NCBI RefSeq assembly: GCF_001420995.1
Contig: NZ_CP012184.1
Coordinates: 4,944,501-5,008,500 of the forward strand
DNA length: 64,000 nt
DNA from: Pseudonocardia sp. EC080619-01
Lineage (GTDB): Bacteria; Actinomycetota; Actinomycetes; Mycobacteriales; Pseudonocardiaceae
Direction of reading: 5' to 3'
The first letter of the stretch is position 1. The number at the start of each line of letters is the position of its first letter. Positions 48,719-57,800 of this stretch are shown piece after piece. Position numbers and translations under genes: made by a program. Under the pieces are notes generated by a model. It searched no databases. It was not told the DNA's origin and worked only from the letters and a program-made list of their open reading frames with translations.

Positions 48719-49957
48719 ATGGTCAGTCTCGTCTTCCTCGGCGTCGCCCTGCTCTGCTTCGGCACCGCCGTGCTGCGACAGCGCTCCTGGCGGGCGCGGC
48801 GCGGGGCGGGGGCCACGCCGGTGCTGCCGGCGCTCGCAGCACTGGGGTGCGCCCTCGTGCTGATCGCGCCCGTGACCCAGGAGCTGCTGAGCGCGGTCGT
48901 CCCGGGTGCGGGGCGGCTGTCGTCGAACGCGTGCACGCTGATCGCGGCGTTCGCGTTCTCCGAGATGCTCGGCTACCTGCACGGCACCGGCGGGACGCCC
49001 GGGGGCAGGCGGCGCCGCGCCGGTCTGCTGGTCGTCGTCCTGACCGTGCTGGTCGTGACGTTCGCGCTGGGCCGACCGCCCCAGGGACCGGTCGCCCTGT
49101 TCTCCTACCGGGACGACCTCGCACTCACCGTCTACGTCGTCGTCTACGCGCTCTATCTCGGGTTCAACCTCGTCCGGATGCTCCTCCTGGCGGTACGGGC
49201 GGTCGGCCGGACGCGACGGCGGCTGCGGCTGAGCATGGTCGTCCTCGCTGCCGGGTGCGTGGTCGGTCTCGCCTACGCCGTGTCGCGGGTGACGACCGCG
49301 GTCGGTGCCTACGCCGGAGCGGGGCCGGACGGGGCCGAGCGGTGGTGTGCCGGCCAGTTCGAGAACCTGCACTGCTCGTTGGCCGTCGGCTTCCCCGCGC
49401 TGTCGGTGGCGCTCATCGTCCTCGGCCTGGGGGTGCCGTTCCTGCTGGACGCGCCCGCCGAGCTGCGCCGGTGGGTCACCGATCTCCGGCTCGCCCGCGC
49501 TCTGCGCCCACTGTGGCGTGCCATGTACGAGGCGCTCCCGCAGATCGCGCTGACCTCGCCGGGTGCGGTCGCCGGCAGCGTCCCCCACCACGACGCGTCG
49601 CTGCGGCTCTACCGGCGCACGGTCGAGCTGCGCGACGGGGCGCTGCTGCTCCAGCCCTACCGCACCGCGGCCGACACCGCCGAGCACCGGCGCCGGGCCG
49701 CCGCCGCCGGTCTCCGGGGCGAGCGGGCGGACGACGCGGTCGAGGCCGCGGACCTCGCGGTGGCACTGGCGCGGTACCGCGAGGCAGGGTCGGTGCCCGG
49801 AGCAGGTCCGGCGGGCGGACCCGGGCCCGGCGAGCCCGGGGAGCCGGCCGCGGACGATCCCCGCGCCGAGGCCCGGCGGCTGGCGCGGGTGTCCGCGGCG
49901 TTCGCCCGGGGCGATCTCGCGCCGCCCGCGGATCAGAGCGGGAACGTCGCGCGCTGA
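48719..49957 (+). CDS. Seven-helix membrane protein with cytosolic C-terminal domain (MAB_1171c-like)
   Basis: 412 residues. Seven hydrophobic helices are visible at about 2-19, 36-57, 70-87, 100-117, 135-155, 169-188 and 220-243. They are followed by a 165-residue cytosolic part with LRLYRRTVELRDGALLLQPY, the motif I associate with actinobacterial MAB_1171c/DUF6545 proteins. Function is unknown; the usual label putative transporter is weakly based, and the layout looks more like a receptor or sensor. It starts 6 bp after the protease gene. Its 3' end overlaps the convergent RNA-ligase-like gene by 25 bp. Confidence 0.75.
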   Translation: MVSLVFLGVALLCFGTAVLRQRSWRARRGAGATPVLPALAALGCALVLIAPVTQELLSAVVPGAGRLSSNACTLIAAFAFSEMLGYLHGTGGTPGGRRRRAGLLVVVLTVLVVTFALGRPPQGPVALFSYRDDLALTVYVVVYALYLGFNLVRMLLLAVRAVGRTRRRLRLSMVVLAAGCVVGLAYAVSRVTTAVGAYAGAGPDGAERWCAGQFENLHCSLAVGFPALSVALIVLGLGVPFLLDAPAELRRWVTDLRLARALRPLWRAMYEALPQIALTSPGAVAGSVPHHDASLRLYRRTVELRDGALLLQPYRTAADTAEHRRRAAAAGLRGERADDAVEAADLAVALARYREAGSVPGAGPAGGPGPGEPGEPAADDPRAEARRLARVSAAFARGDLAPPADQSGNVAR

Positions 49958-50445
49958 CGCCAGCCGTCGCCGGTCAGCTCGACCAGCACCGCGGTGTCCA
50001 GGTGGGCCTCGATCGGAAGCAGGGTGTCGGCAGGGCCGGAGATCCCGCCGGGGTCCTCGACCGGTCCCAGCGCGAGGGTGACGTGCGGTTCCGGGTCGGG
50101 GCCGAAACGGCCGCCGTAGGGCGGGTGGTCCGGCCACTGTGCACGCAGCGCCGTGGCCAGCGCCGCGACCGGACCGGCGGGCTCCGGAGCGGTCGAGATC
50201 ATCGTGGGTCCGACGTGGGTGCGGGTGAAGCGGCAGGTGAGCCGGCCCGTACCCGCAGAGAGCGCGCGGCACCGGTCGACGACGCCCTCGGTCACCTCGG
50301 TGGTGGGCAGGAACGGGTAGAGCAGCGTGAGGTGGGCGGGGATCCCGGGCCGGACGGCGTCCGGTCTGCGGCCGGCGATCACGGCGAGCACCGGGTCGAG
50401 CTCGGCCACCAGGAGGAGGACCGCGGTCTGTCCTGGCTGGGGCAC
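49933..50445 (-). CDS. 2'-5' RNA ligase/cyclic phosphodiesterase (2H) family protein
   Basis: 170 residues from GTG 50445. Both 2H-phosphoesterase motifs are present: H38-L-T40 (AHLTLLYPF) and H121-V-T123 (PHVTLAL), at spacing normal for LigT-like proteins. They act on cyclic nucleotide phosphates or RNA 2'-3' cyclic ends. No ATP-binding motif is needed in the family. Overlaps the end of the seven-TM gene on the other strand, so antisense interference is possible. Confidence 0.82.
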   Translation of the reverse strand: MPQPGQTAVLLLVAELDPVLAVIAGRRPDAVRPGIPAHLTLLYPFLPTTEVTEGVVDRCRALSAGTGRLTCRFTRTHVGPTMISTAPEPAGPVAALATALRAQWPDHPPYGGRFGPDPEPHVTLALGPVEDPGGISGPADTLLPIEAHLDTAVLVELTGDGWRQRATFPL

Positions 50446-50494
50446 GGTCGCATTGTGGCATCGGCGGGCCGACGCGCCCGGCCCGTGACGGTGT

Positions 50495-50535
50495 CCGGAT
50501 CCCCGCACCCGGGGGGTGGGCGCGCGGGGATCCGG
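50495..50535 (-). terminator. Hairpin terminator after the NUDIX gene
   Basis: CCGGATCCCCGC (50495-50506) pairs perfectly with 50524-50535 around a 17-nt loop, about 95 bp after the NUDIX stop. No other element is seen in 50446-50628. Confidence 0.5.
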
Positions 50536-50628
50536 CACCTGCTCCGTCCGGGGGATGGCCGGAGCGACTGCGAGTGTACGGACGGTGAGCGCCGGGAGGC
50601 GAGGGTCGCGGACGATCGGGTCCGACGT

Positions 50629-51111
50629 TCAGCCCAGCAGGGCGGTGACGCGGTCGAGGAACGGCAGCTGGCCCTTGACGATCTTCTCGCGTGCCGTGGC
50701 GAGGTCGAACCACCCGGCCCGGTCGAGCTCGGGGAACCGGACCGTGCGCCCGGACCGGGGCGGCCACTCGATCTCGACCCAGGTGCCGTCGTCGGGGCGG
50801 CCGGCGACGGCCTCGGCGCCGGTGAACCCGCTGCCGTCGAGCGCGAAGGCGGCGACGGTCTTGCGGGACTGGCGCACCGTGCCCAGGTCGACGGGCTCGC
50901 CGTCCGGGGGAGGGGCGCCGATCTCCTCGGTGAACTCGCGGCGGGCGGCGTCGAGCGGGGACTCCTCCGGGCCGTGCTCGCCCTTCGGGACCGACCAGGC
51001 GTGCGCGTCCTTCCGGGCCCAGAACGGGCCGCCCATGTGCCCGAGCAGTACCTCGACGCCGTCCGGGCCCCTGCGGTGCAACAGGATCCCGGCGCTGGTC
51101 ACGGGTGGCAC
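50629..51111 (-). CDS. NUDIX hydrolase
   Basis: 160 residues from GTG 51111 (GAGGAG 5 nt upstream); GTG 51102, which overlaps the GNAT stop (GTGA), is an alternative. The NUDIX box G-x5-E-x7-REFTEEIG is complete in GEHGPEESPLDAARREFTEE and IGA. The N-terminus SAGILLHRRGPDGVEVLLGH and FWARKDAHAWSVPKGE are typical of the small ADP-ribose/dinucleoside-type pyrophosphatases. It cleaves an X-linked nucleoside diphosphate. Cotranscribed with the GNAT gene. Confidence 0.9.
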   Translation of the reverse strand: MPPVTSAGILLHRRGPDGVEVLLGHMGGPFWARKDAHAWSVPKGEHGPEESPLDAARREFTEEIGAPPPDGEPVDLGTVRQSRKTVAAFALDGSGFTGAEAVAGRPDDGTWVEIEWPPRSGRTVRFPELDRAGWFDLATAREKIVKGQLPFLDRVTALLG

Positions 51112-51686
51112 GGCGACTCCTCGGGACGGTCGACGCGCAGGACCAGACTCCGCGGCGGGTCGATCGGGTTGTCGGGAGCGAGGTCGCCCTCGGCGACCCG
51201 CCGGAAACCCGCCTTCTCCAGCGCCCGCCAGGACGCCCGGTTCGTCGCCACCACGGGGACGATGATCGCGCGCGCCTCCGGGTAGCGCTCCCACACCCCC
51301 GCGACGGCCGCGACGAGGATGCGCGGCCCGAGCCCGCGGCCGACGAGCCCGGGCTCGCCGATCAGGTAGTCGATCGTCGCGGCGCCGGGCGGGATCTCCA
51401 GGATCGGCGCGATCTCCTCGACGTACTCCGGGTAGTCGTGCCACAGGCAGCGTTGCAGCAGGCCCACCGGTGCACCGCCGACCACGACGACGAGGTCCTC
51501 GGACGGCTCCTCACCGCGCATCGCCGGGCCGAAGTCCCGTTCGACGGCCTCCGGCGACGTGTCGTGGAACCACCAGCGGTGCACGTGCGGCTCGGCCAGC
51601 CAGCCGCGCAGCATCGGGAGATCGGCGGGGGTGAGCGGACGGAACCCGGGAGGGCCGTCCGGGAGGTCGTGCTCGGCGGCGGACAC
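51099..51686 (-). CDS. GNAT acetyltransferase, AAC(6')-like
   Basis: 195 residues from GTG 51686, chosen over the adjacent GTG 51689 because a TACCGT -10 lies 7 nt before it. GFRPLTPADLPMLRGWLAEPHVHRWW is the N-terminus of the AAC(6')-Ib/IucB-like branch; the acetyl-CoA loop reads GLVGRGLGPRIL, followed by NRASWRALEKAGFRRV. Members acetylate aminoglycosides or siderophore amines. Drug resistance is possible but not shown. The 3' end overlaps the NUDIX start. Confidence 0.85.
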   Translation of the reverse strand: MSAAEHDLPDGPPGFRPLTPADLPMLRGWLAEPHVHRWWFHDTSPEAVERDFGPAMRGEEPSEDLVVVVGGAPVGLLQRCLWHDYPEYVEEIAPILEIPPGAATIDYLIGEPGLVGRGLGPRILVAAVAGVWERYPEARAIIVPVVATNRASWRALEKAGFRRVAEGDLAPDNPIDPPRSLVLRVDRPEESPCHP

Positions 51687-51693
51687 CACCCGG

Positions 51694-51699
51694 ACGGTA
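51694..51699 (-). promoter_or_regulatory. -10 element of leaderless GNAT gene
   Basis: On the minus strand TACCGT is followed by 7 nt and GTG 51686, with no ribosome-binding site; it favours the second of two tandem GTG codons as start. Confidence 0.4.
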
Positions 51700-51744
51700 G
51701 CGAGGGCGGCAGCGGGCCGGGAGCGGGTTTCCTCGGCACGGGTT

Positions 51745-51801
51745 CCGGCTCCTCCGCCGGGACTTCCCTACACCGGGACCTCCCGGCTCCTCCGCCGGGA
51801 C
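51745..51801. repeat. 19-bp direct repeat in the GNAT/DedA intergenic region
   Basis: CCGGCTCCTCCGCCGGGAC occurs exactly at 51745-51763 and again at 51783-51801 (period 38 bp). Each copy can also fold (CCGGC-tcctcc-GCCGG). Its role is unknown; a likely -10 (TAGCCT, 51862-51867) for the next gene lies downstream. Confidence 0.6.
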
Positions 51802-51910
51802 GAGACGCACGGTCCGGTGATCTCGTCCCCGCCGACGACGACCGGGCGAGCGCCGACGTCCTAGCCTCTGGAGCGTGGTGGTGCGCAGGCCCGCCACGGG
51901 AGGGGGAGAG

Positions 51911-52834
51911 ATGTCCGAGGCGGACGCGCGGGGGACGGACACACCGGACGGACGGCCGGAGGGGCCCGCGCCGGGCGGTCCCGGGCCGGACGCCGCCGGG
52001 CCGGAGGCTTCCGGGCCGGGCACGGCGGCGGCGGGCACCGGGGCTCCGGCCGGGACGCAGAAGAAGCGGTTCCGGTGGCGCAACAGCGACTACACCCCCG
52101 AGGAGCTCGCCGAGGCCAAGAAGGCCTGGCGGGACGCCATGCCGTGGGACCACCCGATGACCCGTGGCGACAAGTTCCTCGTCTTCTCCACGCTCGGGAT
52201 CATCGCGTTCATGGCGCTGACGATGCCGCTGCGGCCGTTCCTGCTGGCGTCGCACCCGATCGGTCTGAGCTTCGTCACCGGCAGCCTGTCCGCGATCGGC
52301 GCCGGTGCGGCGTTCGCGCGGATCGGCGAGGCGTCGCTGTGGCTGGTGGTCGTCGCCGGGATCGTCGGCATGATCAAGTTCGACTGGCTGTTCTGGCTGG
52401 CGGGCCGCCGGTGGGGTCCCAAGGTGGTCGAGCTGTTCGCCCCGGGCGAGGCGGCACAGCGGTTCGTGAGCAAGGTCCGGTCCTGGCCCCGGTGGGCGCT
52501 GGGGCTGGTCGTCGTGCTGTCGACGATCCCCGGCGTCCCCGCACCGGCGGTCTTCGCGCTCGCCGGGCTCGGCCGGATGCGGCTGGCGACGTTCCTGCTG
52601 TTCGACGCCCTCGGCGCGGCCCTGATGACCGGTCTGGTCGCCGGACTCGGGTTCGGGCTCGGGCAGCACGCGGTCGACGTCGTACTCATGATCGACGAGT
52701 ACGCCCTCTACGTCACCCTCGGCCTGGTCGCCGTCGTGACGGTCGGCTCGGTCCGCCGGGACCGGAAGGCCCGGGCCGAGCGCGAGGCCGCGACGGCGTC
52801 CGCGTCGACGACCACGACCGGCACCGCGGAGTGA
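51911..52834 (+). CDS. DedA/VTT-family membrane protein
   Basis: 307 residues from ATG 51911 with GGGGGAGAG upstream. The first 65 residues are Gly/Pro/Ala-rich and probably disordered. The membrane part shows DedA-type features: IKFDWLFWLAGRRWGPKV, and STIPGVPAPAVFALAGLGRMRLATFLLFD with the conserved Pro-rich turn. DedA proteins help flip undecaprenyl phosphate or other lipids using the proton gradient. Convergent with recD, 13 bp away. Confidence 0.8.
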   Translation: MSEADARGTDTPDGRPEGPAPGGPGPDAAGPEASGPGTAAAGTGAPAGTQKKRFRWRNSDYTPEELAEAKKAWRDAMPWDHPMTRGDKFLVFSTLGIIAFMALTMPLRPFLLASHPIGLSFVTGSLSAIGAGAAFARIGEASLWLVVVAGIVGMIKFDWLFWLAGRRWGPKVVELFAPGEAAQRFVSKVRSWPRWALGLVVVLSTIPGVPAPAVFALAGLGRMRLATFLLFDALGAALMTGLVAGLGFGLGQHAVDVVLMIDEYALYVTLGLVAVVTVGSVRRDRKARAEREAATASASTTTTGTAE

Positions 52835-52847
52835 TCCCGGCGGGGCG

Positions 52848-54863
52848 TCACGCGCCGTCCGTGGCGCCCAGCCGGTTCCTCAGACCGCTGGCGCGTCCCG
52901 CCGGGCGCGCGATCGCGGCCCGCACCGCGGCCTCCGTGCCGATGATCCGCACGTGCCGCCGGGCCCGGGTCACGGCGGTGTAGAGCAGCTCGCGGGTCAT
53001 GAGTGGCGAGTCCCCGGGCGGCAGCACGACGGTGATCCGGTCGAACTGGCTGCCCTGGCTGCGGTGCACCGTCATCGCGTAGACGGTCCCGACGCCGCCC
53101 AGCCGGGCCGGTTCGAACTCCTGCGGCCGCCCGTCGGTGGGGAACACGGCACGGCGGCCCTCCGGGGTCCGGACGACGACGCCGGTGTCGCCGTTGAACA
53201 ACCCCAGGTCGTAGTCGTTGGTGGTGACGAGCAGGGGCCGGCCCGGGTACCAGGGGGCCTCGGCGTCGTAGCCGGGGCGCGCGGTGGAGATCCAGCGCTC
53301 GATCTCCGTGGTCCACCGGGCGACGCCGTAGGGCCCGCGCCGGTGCCCGCACAGCACGCGGTGCTCGTCGAGGACCTCCAGCGCCCGGTCGACGTCCCCG
53401 CCGTCGGCGGCGTCGATCAGCCCGGTCGCCGAGCCGACCACCTCGGAACGCAGCGGGTCCAGCGCGGCCGCCGGGACCTCGGCCGGGTCGGCGTCGACGA
53501 AGGTCAGCTCTCCGGAGTCCCGGCTCAGCAGCGCCGCCGCGGCGTCGCCGTCGCCGGCCTGCACGGCGGCGGCGAAGTCCGCGATCAGTCCGCCGAACCG
53601 CCAGTTGCGCTGCAACTCCACCACACCGTTGCGCACGACGACCGGCTCGCCCGGTTCCCCGGGGCCGGCGTCCGGCTCCGCGGTGGCCGCCGGGATCGGG
53701 CGGTCGGCGCGGAACGCACCGCACCGCTCCAACGCCTCCTGCAGGGCGGGCTCGGGCCGGCCGCCTGCGGCGGCGAGGTCGCCGAGCACGGCACCCGCCT
53801 CCACCGAGGCGAGCTGCTCGGGGTCGCCGACCAGCACCAGGCGGGCGTCCGGCCGCACGGCCTCCAGGAGCCGGGCCATCATCGTCAGCGACACCATCGA
53901 GGTCTCGTCGACCACGACGACGTCGTGCGGCAGCCGGTTCCCGCGGTGGTGGCGGAACCGCCCGGAGCTCCCGCGCGAGCCCAGGAGCCGGTGCAGGGTC
54001 GACGCCGTCGTGCCCGTGATCGCCTTGCGATCGTCCTCCGACAGCTCACCCGCGGCCTCGGTCACCGACTGGGTCAGCCGGGCGGCCGCCTTGCCGGTGG
54101 GCGCGGCCAGCGCGACCCGCAGGCCGGGACGGCCCTGCGTGCTCCCGCCGTGCAGGTCGTGCAGGACGGCGAGCAGCCGGGCGACCGTCGTCGTCTTGCC
54201 CGTGCCGGGCCCGCCGGCGATCACCGTGACCGGGCGCAGCGCGGCGACGGCGGCGGCGAGCCGCTGGCGCTCGGCACCGGGACGGCCGAGCAACCGGTCC
54301 AGGGCGGCGCACAGCCGCTCCGGCACGACCTCGGTGACCGGCCCGGAGCGCGCGGCGAACTCGCGCCGCACCAGCTCCTCCTCCTGCCAGTACCGCTCCA
54401 GGTACAGCAGGTCGCCGAGCAGCCGCAGCGGACGGTCCGCGGGCGCGTCCGCGCCGTCGGCGACCAGGGGGCTCGCCGCCAGCTCGGCGCGCCACGCCGC
54501 CGGTTCCGGCCACGGCAGGCCGGACACGTCGACGGCGATCTCCCCCTCGCTCGCGGTCGACGTCGCGGCCGCCGAGAGGTCCACGCAGACCGAGCCGTTG
54601 CGGATGGCCCGCACCGCGAGCGCAGCGGCCAGCAGCACCGGCACGGGTTCGGCGGCGGCGCCGTCGGCCACACCGGTCGGGTCGCCGCGGCCGCCGAGCC
54701 GCGTCAGCCGGCGGGCCACGTGCAGGTCGCCGGGCGCGAGGACGTCCGCGACGTTGAACTCGGCGAGGACCCCCGACGCGGTGCGCGCGGCCCGCGGGCC
54801 GAACGGGTCGCGCTCCGGTGCGGCGGCGGTCGTCGTGGTGGCGGGGCTCGTGGGGACGGTCAT
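52848..54863 (-). CDS. recD: Exodeoxyribonuclease V alpha subunit (RecD)
   Basis: 671 residues from ATG 54863, which overlaps the recB stop (ATGA). Walker A GGPGTGKTT is at 217-225, Walker B is VVDETSMVSL, and GDPEQLASVEAGAVLGDL and the C-terminal YAMTVHRSQGSQFDRI with LLYTAVTRARRHVRI are the RecD/SF1B helicase motifs. RecD is the 5'-3' motor of the RecBCD helicase-nuclease that resects double-strand breaks and degrades foreign linear DNA. Last gene of recC-recB-recD. Confidence 0.93.
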   Translation of the reverse strand: MTVPTSPATTTTAAAPERDPFGPRAARTASGVLAEFNVADVLAPGDLHVARRLTRLGGRGDPTGVADGAAAEPVPVLLAAALAVRAIRNGSVCVDLSAAATSTASEGEIAVDVSGLPWPEPAAWRAELAASPLVADGADAPADRPLRLLGDLLYLERYWQEEELVRREFAARSGPVTEVVPERLCAALDRLLGRPGAERQRLAAAVAALRPVTVIAGGPGTGKTTTVARLLAVLHDLHGGSTQGRPGLRVALAAPTGKAAARLTQSVTEAAGELSEDDRKAITGTTASTLHRLLGSRGSSGRFRHHRGNRLPHDVVVVDETSMVSLTMMARLLEAVRPDARLVLVGDPEQLASVEAGAVLGDLAAAGGRPEPALQEALERCGAFRADRPIPAATAEPDAGPGEPGEPVVVRNGVVELQRNWRFGGLIADFAAAVQAGDGDAAAALLSRDSGELTFVDADPAEVPAAALDPLRSEVVGSATGLIDAADGGDVDRALEVLDEHRVLCGHRRGPYGVARWTTEIERWISTARPGYDAEAPWYPGRPLLVTTNDYDLGLFNGDTGVVVRTPEGRRAVFPTDGRPQEFEPARLGGVGTVYAMTVHRSQGSQFDRITVVLPPGDSPLMTRELLYTAVTRARRHVRIIGTEAAVRAAIARPAGRASGLRNRLGATDGA

Positions 54864-57800
54864 CGGACGCCTCCGTCGAGCAGCTCGGACAGCTCGGTCA
54901 CCAGCGCGGAGGGTGGGCGCCACGCGAACACCCCGCACGGCGCCGCGAGCGGGCCGGTACCGGTGACCGGTGTGGCCGGGCCGCACATCCCGCGCAGGAA
55001 CAGGTAACCGACCCCGCCCAGGTGCTCCTCCGGGTCGTACCCCGGGAGCCGCCAGCGCAGGTAGCGGTGCAGTGCGACGGCGTAGAGCAGCGCCTGCAGC
55101 GGGTAGTGGGCGTCGGCCATCGCGGCGGCGAGCCGGGGCTCGGTGTAGTGCGCGGCGGTGAGCGGCTCCCGGGGCCCGGAGACCGACGGCGGGCCGAGCC
55201 AGTTGGTCTTGTAGTCGACGACGAGGAAGCGCCCGTCGACCCGCAGCACGGAGTCGATGCTGCCGGTGAGGTAGCCGCGCAGGTTCTGCCCGGCCAGCTC
55301 GGGGGAGCCGAGCCGGTCGGCGTAGCCGTGCAGCAGGTCGCCGGGGCCGAGGTGCCGCCCGACGACGGCGGCCAGCCCGGCCAGGGTGAGCCGGCCCGAC
55401 GGCACGTCGCCACCGCACAGCGGCAGCTCGAAGTCCAGCTCGGACAGCCGATCGGCCGGTGCGACGTCGGCCAGCGCCCGGCCGCCCGCCAGCGGCCCGA
55501 GCGGGGTCCGCAGCACGGGGACCAGGGCGTCGGCGAGCTCCTCGGGATCGACGTCGGCGGGCTGGCGCCGCAGCTCGGCGGTGACGTGCGCGACGAGCTC
55601 GGCCCGCAACGCGTCGTCGCCGCCGGCGGCGACGGTCGTGTCGAGGTGCTCGAGGACGGCGTGCACCAGGGTGCCGAACCCGGCGCCCATCGGCAGGTCC
55701 GCCATGGGGGAGGGGACGCTCGCGGGATCCACCGTCGAGGTGGCACCGCCGGTCGCGGCCCCGGCGGGACCGGTGCCGCCGTCCGCGGCGGGCTCGTCGC
55801 TCAGGCCCTCGTCCTCGGGCTCGGTGAGCACCCCCGGCGTGGCGGCCGGCCCCGCGTCGGCCTCGGCGGTGTCGTCGAGCGGGTGGTGCGCGGCGTGGGC
55901 GGCCGCGGTGAGCGCGGTGTACGAGGTCCGCCGCCAGGCGGTGTCCAGGGTGCGGCCGAACCCGGCCGCGGCGAGCCGCACCCCGTCCGCTTCGGCCGGG
56001 AGCCGCACCGGGTCCCGGTCGTGCAGGGTCTCGACGACCGCGTCGCTGCCGGCGAGCCGTTCCCGCAGGTACTGCACCGCGTTCGCGTCACCGGGGACGG
56101 CGGCGGCCGTCTCGGGCCCGGTGCCCGGGCCGCGGTTCCCGGCCAGCATCCGGTGCAGCGACGACGACGCGGTCGTCGTCGACGGCACCCACCACGCGAC
56201 GACCTGGCTGCAGGCCCGGGTCAGCGCGACGTAGAGCAGCCGCAGGTCCTCCCCGGCCTCCTCGGCCAGGTGCAGCGCGGTGCGGTGCGCGCGGTCGGGC
56301 CCGGAGGTCCCGCCGACGTCGAGCAGCCGGCGCGCGTCGCCACCGGCGCCGCCCGGGACGTCGTGGTAGAGCAGCGGGTCCGGGGTGTCGTTGACCCAGC
56401 GGTCCCAGGCGAACGGCAGGTACACGACGGGGAACTCGAGCCCCTTCGACCGGTGCACCGTGACGATCTGGACGGCGTCGGCGTCGGACTCGAGCCGACG
56501 GCTGCGCTCGGCGGAGGTGTCGCGTGCGGCCTCACCGATGCGGTGCCGCAACCACTCGGTGAGCGCGGTCGGGCCGAGGTGACGCTCCAGCGCGACCGAG
56601 TGCAGCACCTGACCGACGTGCCGGAGGTCGGTGAGGTCGCGTTCGCCGTCGGGGCGCGACAGCAGCCGCTGCGCCGGGGCGTAGCGGGCGAACACCGCCT
56701 CCTGCAGCGCGGCGACCCCCCGCTCGGCGAGCACCTGGTGCCACGCGCGCAGGTCGGCGCCGAGGCGGTCGACGAGCCGGTCGGCCTCGGGCCCGCAGAG
56801 ATCGGCGACCGTGTGCCCGACGAAGCGGGTCAGCGCCGCTGCGCGCAGCCGCATCGACCGCTGCGGCTGCTCGACCGCCTCCAGCAGGGTCAGCCAGTCC
56901 TGGGCGACCGGCGTGGTGAACACGCTGGTGCTGCCGGTCAGTACCGCGGGCACCCCGGCCTCGGCGCAGGCGTCGCGCACCAGCAGGCCCTGAGCGTTGG
57001 TGCGCACGAGCACCGCGACCTGGCCCGGGCGCAGGGCCTCACCGTCCCAGGTGGCGGAGCCGTCGAGCAGCTCGGACAGGTCGACGGCGACGTCGCGGGC
57101 CACGACCCGCCGGGCCGCGGGTGCGCGGCCGAGCTTGCGGCCGGTGAGGTCGAGCCGGTCCCGGTCGACGGCGCGCAGTCGGAGCGGGGCGTCGCGCCGG
57201 GCGGTGAGCCGCCGCGCGGTGTGGTGGGCGTCGACGGGGTGCACCACGATCTCGGAGTCGCCGAGCGCCGCCCCGTCGAAGACCCTCTCCAGCGCGGTGA
57301 GCAGGGCGGCGTCGCTGCGCCGGTTCGTCGCCAGCGTCCGCCGGTCGGTCGCGGCGTCGGCGGCGCGCAGGTAGCTGTGCACGTCGGCGCCGCGGAAGGC
57401 GTAGATCGCCTGTTTCGGGTCGCCGATCAGCACGAGCGTCGTGGCCGGGGCGCCGTGGAAGGCGAGCGAGAGGATCTCCCACTGCAGCGGGTCGGTGTCC
57501 TGGAACTCGTCGACCAGCACCACCGAGAAGCGGGACCGCAGCCGCTCGCGCGCGGCCGGCCCGCGCAGCGGGTCGCGCAACGCCTCGGCCAGCCGGGAGA
57601 GCATGTCGTCGTAGCTGTAGATGCGCAGCCGGCGCTTGCGGGCGTCGACCTCCCGGCGGACGGCCGTGGCGAACCCGTGCCGGGTCGCGGCCACCGAGCG
57701 GGGGTCGGCGTCGCGCGGCTCGAGCTCGGCCTGCGGGTCGGCGACCGCGCGGCGGGCCAGCGCCAGTGCCTCGGCCCGGGTGAAGGCCGGCTTCCCGGCC

